Of a DNA stretch of 40,008 nucleotides, positions 30,482 to 39,974 are shown piece after piece. Location: assembly GCA_947631275.1 (NCBI GenBank), contig CANRKR010000015.1:1-40008 (forward strand), given 5' to 3'. Every line of letters begins with the position of its first letter. Positions within the stretch are counted from its first letter, which is position 1. This stretch comes from an uncultured Akkermansia sp. GTDB lineage: Bacteria > Verrucomicrobiota > Verrucomicrobiia > Verrucomicrobiales > Akkermansiaceae. The position numbers and the translations under genes are program-made. The notes under the pieces were generated by a model that was not told the origin of the DNA, did not search any database, and worked only from the letters and a program-made list of their open reading frames with translations.

Positions 30482-31831
30482 TCATGGTCTCTGTACCACG
30501 CCACCCTCGTCCACGAACTCGATCTTCTCCGTCTCGCCTGTCGTGTAAAGCTTTACTGACGCGCCTGGAGCCGCCTCAATAGTCACTTTGCAGGAGCCGT
30601 GAAGATCTACCGGCTTATCCGGCGAACCGATGGTGAGCTTACGCCCCTCCTCAAGCTTCCAGGTCTGATCCGTCGTGAGTTCTACCGGACACTGCAAAGA
30701 CAGATCCGCCTCCTTCAGCACAATACCCTCCCCACTGATGGAAATCCGTGCCTTTTTCCCTTCCTCAGCCTTCACCACCACTCGCCCCGCAATAGGATCC
30801 TCCACCACGATGCCGGAGCAGCTGATTGATCCCTTCAGCGTATCCTCGCCGTTGGCTGCAGCAAGATCCCAAATGAAGAGTTCCTCTGCCGCCCCCTCTT
30901 TGCCCGCGCCTTTGCCCCTGAGCCAGGCTCCGGCGCTCTCCAGACCAGCCTCGGGATCATCACTACGCACCGCCCCCGGCAACGGCAGTTTTTCCAGCAG
31001 AGCAGCGGCGTACGCATAGCGCGCGCCGATGGCCAACTGCGCTGTGCCATTGTAGTGCACCCCCATACTATCGCCCTTCGTAATCTTCGGTAAATCGCGC
31101 GTGCGCACCCAGCCGACATTCTTGTTCTTCCCGGCCATCGCTTCCATCAACTGAGCCGTCGTCTTGCCTGCCTGCCTGGTTTCCTTGTCGGACCACGTAG
31201 CGCATTGTCCAACCACGGCACGCTTGAGCGCCGTCTGTTTGCTGTCCTTCGCAAGCCTCGAAAGGAGCGAGAGGAACCTCTTCGGAGCTTCCGTTATCTC
31301 ATTGCCTTTGTCCGATTCGCCTTGCAGGTAGAGCAGCCCATGCACCTGCACCTTGCCTTTAAGCGCTCCCAGGGCCTTCTTTACGGTATCCAGCAGGGAT
31401 TTATACCCGGGAGAGTCGGAAAGCCAGCAGCTATTGCCTCCGCCATCCAGCGAGGCTTTGATGACGTAGAGCTGCCCGCTTTTCCCGCTCCGCCATCCGC
31501 GTCTCTCCATCATCGAACAGAAGCCGTACTCGGGTCCCATGCAAAGCCCTCCATTGTAGTCCGGCAGCTGCGGCGCCACCGGGACCCACTCCGGCGAACT
31601 CTCAAAACATTCGCCGGTGTCGCGCTTCATGTTGCCATTCCAGAGTTTCCCTGAGCTTTTGTAGCGCTCCAACTGCTCTTCGCTGGCGGGGCTCCCCTTT
31701 ACCGCACCGAGTGAGTTGCTCTGCCCGGTAAGAATGTAAACGTGGTTGACAGTCGGAGCGCCGATTGCACCACAGCATAAGCCGCACAATCCGACCAGGA
31801 TGCCCAGTATTTCCTTTTTCACCATATTCAT
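30482..31831 (-). CDS. Secreted SASA-type carbohydrate acetylesterase
   Basis: The 449-residue protein has a signal peptide (residues about 7-25) and a sialate O-acetylesterase-like SGNH domain: G-Q-S38-N-S-L-G with the nucleophile Ser, L-Q-G-E-S-D (169-174) and a D-S-M-G-V-H259-Y block supplying the catalytic Asp/His. Such enzymes remove O-acetyl groups from sialic acids or other sugars. A beta-rich C-terminal part (about 310-449) could be a binding or anchoring domain. It starts 5 bp behind the GH84 stop, so the two are co-transcribed and probably act together on host mucin or similar glycans. Confidence 0.88.
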   Translation of the reverse strand: MNMVKKEILGILVGLCGLCCGAIGAPTVNHVYILTGQSNSLGAVKGSPASEEQLERYKSSGKLWNGNMKRDTGECFESSPEWVPVAPQLPDYNGGLCMGPEYGFCSMMERRGWRSGKSGQLYVIKASLDGGGNSCWLSDSPGYKSLLDTVKKALGALKGKVQVHGLLYLQGESDKGNEITEAPKRFLSLLSRLAKDSKQTALKRAVVGQCATWSDKETRQAGKTTAQLMEAMAGKNKNVGWVRTRDLPKITKGDSMGVHYNGTAQLAIGARYAYAAALLEKLPLPGAVRSDDPEAGLESAGAWLRGKGAGKEGAAEELFIWDLAAANGEDTLKGSISCSGIVVEDPIAGRVVVKAEEGKKARISISGEGIVLKEADLSLQCPVELTTDQTWKLEEGRKLTIGSPDKPVDLHGSCKVTIEAAPGASVKLYTTGETEKIEFVDEGGVVQRP

Positions 31832-31836
31832 GAGAA

Positions 31837-34689
31837 TTATTTCAGAATGATTTCATTGATACACTTGCCCTCCTGTTTCGGAATCAGCACGTGCAGTTCT
31901 TCAGCCTCTGTCGGCAGAGAGAAGCGGTGCAAGTGCCTCGATACACTGGGCAGCGCCTCCGCACCCTCAATGCTGCACTCTGCCGTTCCCACCACAATCG
32001 CCTCCCCTGTGCCCGGAGTGCGCGGAATACTCACCCGCCGCTCTGCATCACTGCAATCCAACGAAGTGGAGAGATCACCATCCGTGAGCACGCCATAGCG
32101 CCCCTGCCCCACATCCTCGGAGATGCCGACGCGGAAGAGAGTGATGCAGATGCGACGCAAAGAATCACCGGCATTCGTGACACGCAGACTGCGCACTGCC
32201 TCCTGCGTGGGTTCTGGCACATAAATGCGATTCTTTTCAGCCGTTCCCTTCAGCCGGATGATTTCGCCTTCTTCGGTAGTAAGCTCAATCCGCGCCCATT
32301 GGTCAATCTGTTCCTCCTCCAGATTCAACTCCACAAAAGAGGGACGCACTGACCCGGGTATTTCCAACTCAATAAACTCACCGGGATCCAGCGTGAGTAC
32401 TTCCATCACGCGATTCACGGCTACCGCTTCGTTTACAATCGCTGCAGAAAGCCTGGGGCGCGCTGCCATGTTGGAAATCACGTATGGCTCCGGCACACAA
32501 TTGACAGAAAAATCGTAGATGGATATCCACCTCTTCTGAGGCCGGGTGACACGAAAACGTACCATACGCGCCCGTACCGGTGTCCTGGTCAGGTTCAACG
32601 TGGCCGCCGGTCCGCGGCGTTCCCGGCCGATGGGCTTCCATCGCTCTCCATCGTCAGACACCTCAAACTGCCCGGCAAGCGCATAATCCTCGGCACGCTC
32701 ACCGCCCATCAGCAGATTCACGCGTCGAATATCCTGCGGCGCTCCAAAATCCAGGCAAAACCAATCACCGAGCTTCTGCTCCTCCTCGGTGGACCAGAAA
32801 GTGCGTACGCTGCCATCCCGCAGGTTACTCGTACCCTCTGCCGGGTTCCCGCGGTTGGAGGAAAAAAGAGGCAAAACATGCGGTTGCCCTGCCAGTTTGG
32901 CGTAGATCTGCTCGTTTCCCTGACGCAAAGCGCACTGCAACGCCGGAGCGAGCGCGTAGCTTGCCACCTCCACATCCTTTACCATCACCACGCGGTTCCC
33001 CTGCCATCCGGGGCGTTCCAGATTGCGCATGGCGGTCAGTGTATCCACAAGTTCAAAGAACGACTCCACCTGCGCCGCTGTATCATCGGCTATGAGGTTA
33101 TTGACGGCAAGCTGCCCGGCCTTCCCCGTAAGCTCGAAGCATCTCAACCACGGTCCGATTTCTTCGTTCAGTGCGGGTTCCCCATCCTGCAACTCCCGGG
33201 CAGCATCCTGCATGCTGCGGTACTCCCGGGTCAGCACACCGGCAGCGGCAGTATTCAGCTTCTCCTGCTCCAGACTCTTCACAAACTGCTGCGCCACCGG
33301 CGCAAGGCGTACGGACTCCTCCCGCTCGTACCCGTGGTTGTTGGGCAACAGATATGAATTGTGATTGCAGAATATCTGCATTGCGGTCTGGTGCTTTGGA
33401 TAAAGTCGCGCTATCCCCGCTTCCCAACTCCCCAACGAATCAAAGCGCGTAATATTCCACGCATAGCATGCTACGCCGAATAAACCTACTTTGCTCGCCT
33501 CTGCCTGCTGCATCGGATTTGCCACAAATCCGCTCATCTGACGCTTCATCTCCTCCTCCGTGCCCAGCCCGTATGCCCGTCCCATCGACAACCTCCCGGG
33601 CTTGAAATCATTGCACGGCCAGTTCCACCAGACGAAGGTCGGGCGCCCCACATGCTCATTCACCCATCTCTGCCCCGGCAGTGTGATGTCGTGCACCACG
33701 GTGTCTCCCGTCCACATCATCTGCACCTCCGGCGCCAACTTCTCCCCAAGCTCGTGCAGCGCACCCACATCAGCCCAGCTGCGGTTGTACCCAGTCGGAC
33801 ACATCACCACCGTCTGGTTCACTTCCGGATGCTTGCGGATAAAATGCTCCACCAGATAATTCACCAGCGTTACCTGCCTCTCCGTGCGAGAAATTTCCCC
33901 GGAGCTATCGTCCACCAGCACTCCAAAATCTCGCACCCCGAGCTCATACATCGCCTCCATCTTTCGGCATAATCCCTCCAGCTGCTCTTCCCCGTTCTGC
34001 TGATCCCAGTGCACCGTGTCGGACGGATGGATCGCCCACACGAAACGCACGTGGTGCTTCCGTGCTTCTTGTACCAGGTTGCGAATCTCCTCTGCCTTTT
34101 CCTGAGGGTACGGCTGGTAGCAACCTTGCCCGTGGTGATACGGGTCGTCCTTCGGGGCGTAAATGTAAGTATTCATCTTGTTGCGTCCGAAGAACGCAAA
34201 TAGCGATCGCCGCGCCTCTGCGCTCCACGGGATGCCGTAGTAACCTTCCACCACCCCGCGGTATGGAATGTCCGGCCAGTCCACAATACTCCCAACCGGC
34301 AACGACCCAAGTTTTGCGACTTCTCCGGCTTCCTTCCCGGGGAAAGGGTCCCTCTGCGCATCCTGCGCCCCCTCTACTCCCACCAGCAGCTGGCTGATCG
34401 TTTGCTTGGCGTAGTAGAGCCCGTCCGCATCATTCGCCCACACTTCCAACTCACCTGGCCGCACCTGCAGAGCGTATGCTCCCTCTTTGTCCGTCGGCAC
34501 TCTCTGCCACATCGCATCCCCGGGCTGCTCCCCCTCCCCGCCGCGCACATGCACTGTCACCCTCTCCACCCGTGTCAGCTCCTCGCCCATCTCCACCTGT
34601 TGCGGCGTTGGAAACACCTCACCCCCCACCGTCAGGCTTCCACCCAGCGCTGCTACTACCGCCAAGCTCTTCATCACGCGATCCATCAC
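31837..34689 (-). CDS. GH84 family beta-N-acetylglucosaminidase with F5/8-type binding domain
   Basis: The 950-residue secreted enzyme (signal peptide about 6-24) has an N-terminal GH20b-like domain (FPTPQQVEMGEEL) and a GH84 catalytic barrel: Y-R-G-V-V-E-G-Y-Y-G-I-P-W (143-155), N-K-M-N-T-Y-I-Y-A-P-K-D-D-P (170-183) and the paired catalytic Asp260-Asp261 in F-G-V-L-V-D-D-S-S. GH84 uses substrate-assisted catalysis to release GlcNAc. A helical linker follows, then a discoidin/CBM32-like domain at about 610-750 (T-F-W-S-T, F-E-V-S-D-D-G-E-R-W) and a beta-rich tail. The first codon is GTG at 34689 followed at once by ATG; the promoter spacing fits the GTG. It leads the operon with the SASA esterase and the PPTase. 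Confidence 0.93.
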   Translation of the reverse strand: MMDRVMKSLAVVAALGGSLTVGGEVFPTPQQVEMGEELTRVERVTVHVRGGEGEQPGDAMWQRVPTDKEGAYALQVRPGELEVWANDADGLYYAKQTISQLLVGVEGAQDAQRDPFPGKEAGEVAKLGSLPVGSIVDWPDIPYRGVVEGYYGIPWSAEARRSLFAFFGRNKMNTYIYAPKDDPYHHGQGCYQPYPQEKAEEIRNLVQEARKHHVRFVWAIHPSDTVHWDQQNGEEQLEGLCRKMEAMYELGVRDFGVLVDDSSGEISRTERQVTLVNYLVEHFIRKHPEVNQTVVMCPTGYNRSWADVGALHELGEKLAPEVQMMWTGDTVVHDITLPGQRWVNEHVGRPTFVWWNWPCNDFKPGRLSMGRAYGLGTEEEMKRQMSGFVANPMQQAEASKVGLFGVACYAWNITRFDSLGSWEAGIARLYPKHQTAMQIFCNHNSYLLPNNHGYEREESVRLAPVAQQFVKSLEQEKLNTAAAGVLTREYRSMQDAARELQDGEPALNEEIGPWLRCFELTGKAGQLAVNNLIADDTAAQVESFFELVDTLTAMRNLERPGWQGNRVVMVKDVEVASYALAPALQCALRQGNEQIYAKLAGQPHVLPLFSSNRGNPAEGTSNLRDGSVRTFWSTEEEQKLGDWFCLDFGAPQDIRRVNLLMGGERAEDYALAGQFEVSDDGERWKPIGRERRGPAATLNLTRTPVRARMVRFRVTRPQKRWISIYDFSVNCVPEPYVISNMAARPRLSAAIVNEAVAVNRVMEVLTLDPGEFIELEIPGSVRPSFVELNLEEEQIDQWARIELTTEEGEIIRLKGTAEKNRIYVPEPTQEAVRSLRVTNAGDSLRRICITLFRVGISEDVGQGRYGVLTDGDLSTSLDCSDAERRVSIPRTPGTGEAIVVGTAECSIEGAEALPSVSRHLHRFSLPTEAEELHVLIPKQEGKCINEIILK

Positions 34690-34695
34690 GCCCCC

Positions 34696-34724
34696 ACTCT
34701 ACCACAAGCTCCCACGTGGGACAA
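34696..34724 (-). promoter_or_regulatory. Promoter of the GH84 operon, leaderless layout
   Basis: On the minus strand, TTGTCC (34724-34719), 17 nt and TAGAGT (34701-34696), the same -10 as at the prepilin gene. Six bases then lead to GTG at 34689, directly followed by ATG. Confidence 0.5.
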
Positions 34725-34793
34725 GAGAATTACGAATTTCAAACATTGAATCTCTGAATTCGGCACAAAACAGACGCGCAACCCGAGCAAGAT

Positions 34794-34814
34794 CGCAGAG
34801 CTAACCTCTCTGCG
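34794..34814. terminator. Hairpin behind the autotransporter gene, relic of the 5S terminator
   Basis: The arms cgcagag (34794-34800) and ctctgcg (34808-34814) make a 7-bp stem. It corresponds to the inner part of the strong 13-bp hairpin at 39936-39968, but the outer half of the stem has diverged on the left side. It may still end the autotransporter transcript, though the T-run on that strand is poor. Confidence 0.45.
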
Positions 34815-35463
34815 GGTCGTTCCTGTTTTGGGGAGTCTGTCAGATTTCTCAGAAGTCGTATCGAAGACCTGCGGCGAGATTCCACGAAGTCATGCTGCTG
34901 CGCAGCTCCGCCCCGGCGTTGAAGAGCAACTGCGTGCGGTCATTCACCGGCGCGCGCAATCCTATGCCCAACTGCAACGCCGTGCTGCCCACCTCTGCCG
35001 ACTCCACCTCGCGTGTAAACTCAGGATCTTTCAGCAGCGCTGCGCGCACCTTGCCCTGCGTGTCGCCCATGTCCTGCAACACCGCCCCGCGCGCCTCAAA
35101 GATCACGCTGCGGTTGAGCGTTTCCTCCCCCATCGTGCACATCCAGCGCACCCCCACTCCCACCGTCGCTGTCGTCCAATCCTGCTTGCCCACGTGCAGC
35201 GGCAGAGCATCGACTCCGGTTTCGTCATAAGCCTTTATGCTCCCATGCATCACGGAAGCGGTGAAGAGCGGCTGGAGCAGCGCGGTCCCTTCCGAGTTCC
35301 CCGGTAAATCGTAGGTAAGCTCGTAGAGTGCGCCGAAGCTCTCACCGCTCGTGCTCCCTTTGGAGCTGTAGCTTCCGCCTCCGTAATTCACCCGACGCTC
35401 CAGCTCGACATCATCCGCCCCGATGCTCGCCACCACCGTGTGCGCGATGCGTCGGCGCTGCAT
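34794..35463 (-). repeat. Inverted repeat, copy 1 (autotransporter barrel end)
   Basis: These 670 bp, read on the minus strand, encode the last part of the autotransporter barrel from M-Q-R-R-R-I-A-H onward plus the downstream hairpin. The same sequence, minus 87 bp, lies in the opposite orientation at 39380-39962. The length difference (670 against 583) equals the deletion exactly, so there is no other net gap. Confidence 0.92.
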
Positions 35464-38400
35464 CCGCAGCATCGCGCTCACATAGTACGAATCCAGGTTC
35501 CCGCTGCCGCTATCCGCCCCGTTCGTCTTCAGATCCCCCCGCAGCGCTGTGAACGCCATGCCGAAAGCGGTGTTCTCCGTCAGATCGACATCCACCCCCA
35601 GCGTGCCCCCCCAGGAGGAAAGCGTGTAGCCGCTCTCATTCCCGTCCTCGTTCAATTTGTTGTAGGAGCCCACTCCTTCCACCCAGGCATGCCAATAGGG
35701 GAGACGGTCGTAGGAATACCCCTCCGCCAGCCCAAGCTGAGTGGCGCGATCGCGCATCCGTCCTATTTGCCCACGCAAGGCATCTCTCTGTGCGCTGCCC
35801 AGCACTGCTGCACCGCTGCCGGCCACAGCCGCCAGCGCCTTGCGCGCGCTGTCCGGATTGCTCTCCATCTGTTCGATAATCCCGCAGAAAACCCTGCTGA
35901 GTGCGCTGGCGGTGTCGCTCAATTCAGGATCATTCTTCTGCGTCGTATTCCAGAGCAGATCCGAACCTGCCGCCGAGTTGGACGTGTTCGCCACATCCGT
36001 CAGCAGATTCTCCTTGCGTCTATCCCCAGCGAGGACCACCTGTCCACGCTCACCAAACTCAACGCGCAAATTCTCATAATATATATCCAGCAGCGCGGTG
36101 TACTCCAGCCCTGAACCCTTCTTCATCTCTCCGTTCATCCCGTAGCCACCGTTGCTATCATCGAAATACGCTCCCTGAATCAACACCAACTCAAGCGGAT
36201 CTTCCGAGATGATTCCACTGCCGGCACCCACGAGATTGATATAGAGCTTTGCCCCTCGCTCCACTTGAAGTTTCCCGTCCGTGGAAAGAAGAGGGTCTCC
36301 AAGAGCTCCTCCGTCCGCTTGCCTCTGCTGCGGATTCCCTCCCAACACATGTTGCGCACTAAGCTCCAAGTGTGTCTCCGTACCACTCTGCAGAGTAATG
36401 CCGCCTCTGTCCATGGTGATCCGGCTCTCCTCCCCGTCCCGGCATTCAATGTAGAGCTTCCCGTAGGAATCATGCCCATCCTCGTCCTTATCTTTCAGCA
36501 CCGACAGACTCTTGTAGCTCCCCTCTCCCTGCAGATGCAGCTCCCCATCCCACCCCGCTTCGAGAGAAACCCCCACAGATTCGGAGTCGTCACCGGCGCC
36601 AATGATGGTCTGCTTGCTCCCGCCGCATACAGTGATGCTGCCCTCACCTTCCAGTTTCCCGCCGTAGCTTTCTTCTTTCCCTCCCTTGAGCACAAGCTTG
36701 CCCCCCTCGCCGAGGTTCACGGACGCGCTCTCCTTTTCTCCCCGGATGCCTCCGAACTGGACGACGTCTTCTTCCCCCCCCTTCAACTCTAAACCGCTGC
36801 TGTCGTCATTCAAGTCCAGTGTGATGCTGCTCCGGACGCCTTGGAATCCCTTCGCCACGGTCAATGTCTTACTCCCCTTCATTGCGAGGTCTCCTTCGCC
36901 GATCAAGCTCCCCGCTCCCTCCAGCGTTGTGTTGTCCATCAACGTTAACTTCCCTTCCAATTGCAGCGTCCCCTCTTTCCCTTCCTCTCCATTTTCCCCC
37001 GCCTCTCCGAATTCGTCAATCGTGCCAAGGACGTTATCCTTACCCTGCAGAACCACCTTGCCCTCAGATACCGTTAACTGGCTTTTCCCCGCCGTCACAT
37101 TCCCCGCTAACGTGAACGTGCGCTCCCCCGTCTTCTGGAAATTCACGGCTCCGTGGCCGAGCTCCTTTTCCTCGTTCACGATGATATTTCCCTGCATGGT
37201 CGTGGAAAAGTCCATCGTGTACCTGCCATCCGGATCCACGTCCTCACTGTTGTGCAACACGATAGTCGCGGCATTCTCCATCTCTGAGTAGATCGTGAGA
37301 TCCGCTGTCCCTGTGAGAAGATTGAGCTGAAGCTTCTCCTCCTCTCCCCCCTCAACCAACCGCACATCCATCGCCGCGTCCACATTCACCATCTTCCACC
37401 GTCCTTCACTGTACTGCCCATCTCCCCCATTCCACGAGGGAGTTTGCCATTCGGACTGGTTGATGCCTCCCTGGGTCGATGCGTTCCATACCCCTTCCCT
37501 GCTCCCGTGCAAACGCAGCAGCGTATGCCCATCCTCGGTCAATTCCGTTTCCGCATAGCAAAAAAAGCCGCCGATTCCCTGCGTGCGTACTTTCAAAACA
37601 CTCTCATCAACATCCACCTCTGCATCGGCCAGCCATATAAGGAAATCAAATTCTTTATCCTTCGTTCGATAAGTCAAATCCCTCCCAAGGGAGATGCAGA
37701 GATCTGTGTTTCCGTCTTTGTCGACCTTGGTCCGCAGCTTTTTCTCTTCCGGTATCCCCTGGGTGTACTGCAAAACAGCCTCCGTGCCGTCTTCCCACAG
37801 GTTTTTTCCTTCGACCAGCAGAGCGCTTTCTCCCACGAGCTCCAACGTCCCTGCACCGATACCGACGAGCGACCCTCCCTCATTCACCATCACGTCGATG
37901 TTTTCATTCAGGTTCTTCCCGCCGAGATCCAACGTCCCTCTCGCCGTGTCCCTGAATCGTTCTCCCGGTTTGCCCGTCCCCACTTCAATGGTAACGCCTT
38001 TCGTTGCTGTGGTCTTGTCGTCTATCGAAACCCTCGACTTGGAATCAATCGTGAAAGTCGTATTCTCGCCATTAATTGTGCAATTTGATAGCGCCACAAC
38101 TTGTTCCGTCCCTACATGGATATCCCTGACGTTCCCCATGTTAATCGTCACCCCGTCCAAGGTCACACCCGCCGTCAGAACAAGGGAGTTTGATGATGAT
38201 CCATTCATGTTGACGGTGGCACCCTTGAAGTCCCTCCCCAACGTAAGATTGTGCTGAGCATTAATAGTCCCGCTAAAATCATCTCCCATAACTTCCAGAC
38301 GAGCTTCTGAACTCAACGTCCCTCTCCCTCTCAATTTGGTGATTGTGTCCGTGACGTCGACCGTCTTGTTGCCGTTCTTTTCCGTAGTTGCAAGCAACGT

Positions 38401-39249
38401 CAGCGTCGCACCCTCCTCAAGAACCAAGGTGGAATTGGTGGGTGACGTTATTTTCCCGCAGATCACTTCAACCCCCTCCCTTCCCTCCCCATCCCTCCGA
38501 ATCGTAAGCGTCGTCCCACTCCCCAGCGCTAAGGCACCGAAGTTCACCGTTGTCGGATTATTCCCCGCTATGTCCAGCTTCTTCCCCGCAGCTATCTCGA
38601 ATGTAGTGTTTGAATTAACATTGAACGTTAGTACATTACCGCCAAATTTTGTGTTGGCACCGATTGTAAATAGCACATTCGCCGCTCCACTTACTAAATT
38701 AATAACGCGATTCGCGTTTTGGTGGCTGGAGATCGTATATTCATAGTCGTTTCCTCCGGTATCCTCCCCAGTGGACTCAGCGATCAAACCTCCAAGATAC
38801 ATAGGGGAAAAGTCAAGGGTACATCCGCCGCTCAACCGCAAAGTGTGTCCATAGGTCGCAGCGGCAGTGCCACTGCCGTTCCACGTGTTTTTCCAAAATG
38901 CCAGTGGTCCACTCTGGGTCGAATCCCCCTCCATGCTTCCCGCCGCAGTGATAAGGAATGTATCCGTTCCTTTGCAACTTGTTTGCCCCACCCTGTAAGT
39001 CGCACTCGACATGTTGCCTGCCGCACTAGTATCGATATCTACGATGACGCCCGCGTATGTCTTGCCGTTGTAAGTGGCGCGATTAGTCGAAAGCGCGGCA
39101 CCCTCTGCCCGCTGGACAAAAAGGAGGGCGCTTGCCGCAACCAACCCCGAAGCTGAAGCCACGGTAGCCGGTACACAAAGAGGCGAAGAAAACGCGGCAA
39201 GGGAAGCCAACAGCGCCTTGCAAAGGGGAAAAGGAAGGTGGAGTCTCAT
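34849..39249 (-). CDS. Autotransporter with beta-helix passenger and C-terminal barrel
   Basis: The 1466-residue protein has a long signal region (hydrophobic stretches up to about residue 52, ending R-A-E-G-A-A). A passenger of about 1,100 residues follows, full of repeats typical of beta-helix autotransporters (G-A-G-T-L-E-L, G-S-L-I-G-E-G, L-T-V-S-E-G-K-V-V-L-Q-G). The C-terminal autotransporter barrel occupies about residues 1190-1466 and ends R-Y-D-F, with the final Phe signal for outer-membrane assembly. The passenger would be displayed on the surface, probably for adhesion; no protease triad is visible. Its last 206 residues are largely repeated in the inverted copy at 39380. No Shine-Dalgarno is seen before the ATG. 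Confidence 0.92.
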   Translation of the reverse strand: MRLHLPFPLCKALLASLAAFSSPLCVPATVASASGLVAASALLFVQRAEGAALSTNRATYNGKTYAGVIVDIDTSAAGNMSSATYRVGQTSCKGTDTFLITAAGSMEGDSTQSGPLAFWKNTWNGSGTAAATYGHTLRLSGGCTLDFSPMYLGGLIAESTGEDTGGNDYEYTISSHQNANRVINLVSGAANVLFTIGANTKFGGNVLTFNVNSNTTFEIAAGKKLDIAGNNPTTVNFGALALGSGTTLTIRRDGEGREGVEVICGKITSPTNSTLVLEEGATLTLLATTEKNGNKTVDVTDTITKLRGRGTLSSEARLEVMGDDFSGTINAQHNLTLGRDFKGATVNMNGSSSNSLVLTAGVTLDGVTINMGNVRDIHVGTEQVVALSNCTINGENTTFTIDSKSRVSIDDKTTATKGVTIEVGTGKPGERFRDTARGTLDLGGKNLNENIDVMVNEGGSLVGIGAGTLELVGESALLVEGKNLWEDGTEAVLQYTQGIPEEKKLRTKVDKDGNTDLCISLGRDLTYRTKDKEFDFLIWLADAEVDVDESVLKVRTQGIGGFFCYAETELTEDGHTLLRLHGSREGVWNASTQGGINQSEWQTPSWNGGDGQYSEGRWKMVNVDAAMDVRLVEGGEEEKLQLNLLTGTADLTIYSEMENAATIVLHNSEDVDPDGRYTMDFSTTMQGNIIVNEEKELGHGAVNFQKTGERTFTLAGNVTAGKSQLTVSEGKVVLQGKDNVLGTIDEFGEAGENGEEGKEGTLQLEGKLTLMDNTTLEGAGSLIGEGDLAMKGSKTLTVAKGFQGVRSSITLDLNDDSSGLELKGGEEDVVQFGGIRGEKESASVNLGEGGKLVLKGGKEESYGGKLEGEGSITVCGGSKQTIIGAGDDSESVGVSLEAGWDGELHLQGEGSYKSLSVLKDKDEDGHDSYGKLYIECRDGEESRITMDRGGITLQSGTETHLELSAQHVLGGNPQQRQADGGALGDPLLSTDGKLQVERGAKLYINLVGAGSGIISEDPLELVLIQGAYFDDSNGGYGMNGEMKKGSGLEYTALLDIYYENLRVEFGERGQVVLAGDRRKENLLTDVANTSNSAAGSDLLWNTTQKNDPELSDTASALSRVFCGIIEQMESNPDSARKALAAVAGSGAAVLGSAQRDALRGQIGRMRDRATQLGLAEGYSYDRLPYWHAWVEGVGSYNKLNEDGNESGYTLSSWGGTLGVDVDLTENTAFGMAFTALRGDLKTNGADSGSGNLDSYYVSAMLRMQRRRIAHTVVASIGADDVELERRVNYGGGSYSSKGSTSGESFGALYELTYDLPGNSEGTALLQPLFTASVMHGSIKAYDETGVDALPLHVGKQDWTTATVGVGVRWMCTMGEETLNRSVIFEARGAVLQDMGDTQGKVRAALLKDPEFTREVESAEVGSTALQLGIGLRAPVNDRTQLLFNAGAELRSSMTSWNLAAGLRYDF

Positions 39250-39379
39250 TGATGGCCCAGGATTTAGGGAAGATAAAGCATAATCCAGTCAGGGTACAGC
39301 CCCTCCAGATTACGTGATAGTATATATCTTTTCAAATACGATGCACAAGAAAAAAATGAGCTGTTCATTGCAAAAATAA
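39250..39379. other. Gap between autotransporter start and inverted barrel copy
   Basis: About 130 AT-rich bases hold the autotransporter's upstream region. On the minus strand a possible -35 TTGAAA lies near 39330, but the -10 match is weak. The homology of the inverted repeat stops sharply at 39380, just behind an in-frame TAA. Confidence 0.4.
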
Positions 39380-39907
39380 ATGCAGCGCCGACGCATCGCG
39401 CACACGGTGGTGGCGAGCATCGGCGCACTCTACGAGCTCACCTACGATTTACCGGGGAACTCGGAAGGGACCGCGCTGCTCCAGCCGCTCTTCACCGCTT
39501 CCGTGATGCATGGGAGCATAAAGGCTTATGACGAAACCGGAGTCGATGCTCTGCCGCTGCACGTGGGCAAGCAGGATTGGACGACAGCGACGGTGGGAGT
39601 GGGGGTGCGCTGGATGTGCACGATGGGGGAGGAAACGCTCAACCGCAGCGTGATCTTTGAGGCGCGCGGGGCGGTGTTGCAGGACATGGGCGACACGCAG
39701 GGCAAGGTGCGCGCAGCGCTGCTGAAAGATCCTGAGTTTACACGCGAGGTGGAGTCGGCAGAGGTGGGCAGCACGGCGTTGCAGTTGGGCATAGGATTGC
39801 GCGCGCCGGTGAATGACCGCACGCAGCTGCTCTTCAACGCCGGGGCGGAGCTGCGCAGCAGCATGACTTCGTGGAATCTCGCCGCAGGTCTCCGATACGA
39901 CTTCTGA
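39380..39907 (+). pseudogene. Orphan autotransporter barrel fragment with 29-codon deletion
   Basis: The frame encodes 175 residues that match the last 206 residues of the neighbouring autotransporter exactly from M-Q-R-R-R to V-A-S-I-G-A and from L-Y-E-L to the final R-Y-D-F. It lacks 29 residues between these parts (D-D-V-E-L-E-R-R to E-S-F-G-A), an 87-bp deletion between short GGCGC-like repeats. It has no signal peptide and only part of a barrel, and an in-frame stop lies directly upstream, so it is not functional alone. The base differences I noticed from copy 1 are synonymous. Confidence 0.85.
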
Positions 39908-39962
39908 GAAATCTGACAAACTCCCCAAAACAGGAACGACCCGCAGAGGAGTTAACTCTGCG
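39380..39962 (+). repeat. Inverted repeat, copy 2
   Basis: 583 bp are nearly identical to 34794-35463 in inverted orientation, including the sequence behind the stop codon up to the middle of the 5S terminator hairpin. The two copies flank a segment of about 3.9 kb that holds most of the autotransporter gene and its promoter region. Confidence 0.92.
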
Positions 39963-39968
39963 GGTCGT
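39924..39968 (-). terminator. Terminator behind the 5S rRNA gene
   Basis: Perfect 13-bp arms at 39936-39948 and 39956-39968 with a 7-base loop are followed, on the minus strand, by tcctgtttt. This is a strong rho-independent terminator for the rRNA operon entering from the right. Confidence 0.85.
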
Positions 39969-39974
39969 ATTGAG

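Noticed and set aside
30460..30504. Longer N-terminus for the PPTase starting at 30504
   Set aside because: It would overlap the upstream esterase gene and lacks a ribosome binding site, while the ATG at 30459 has one at good spacing.
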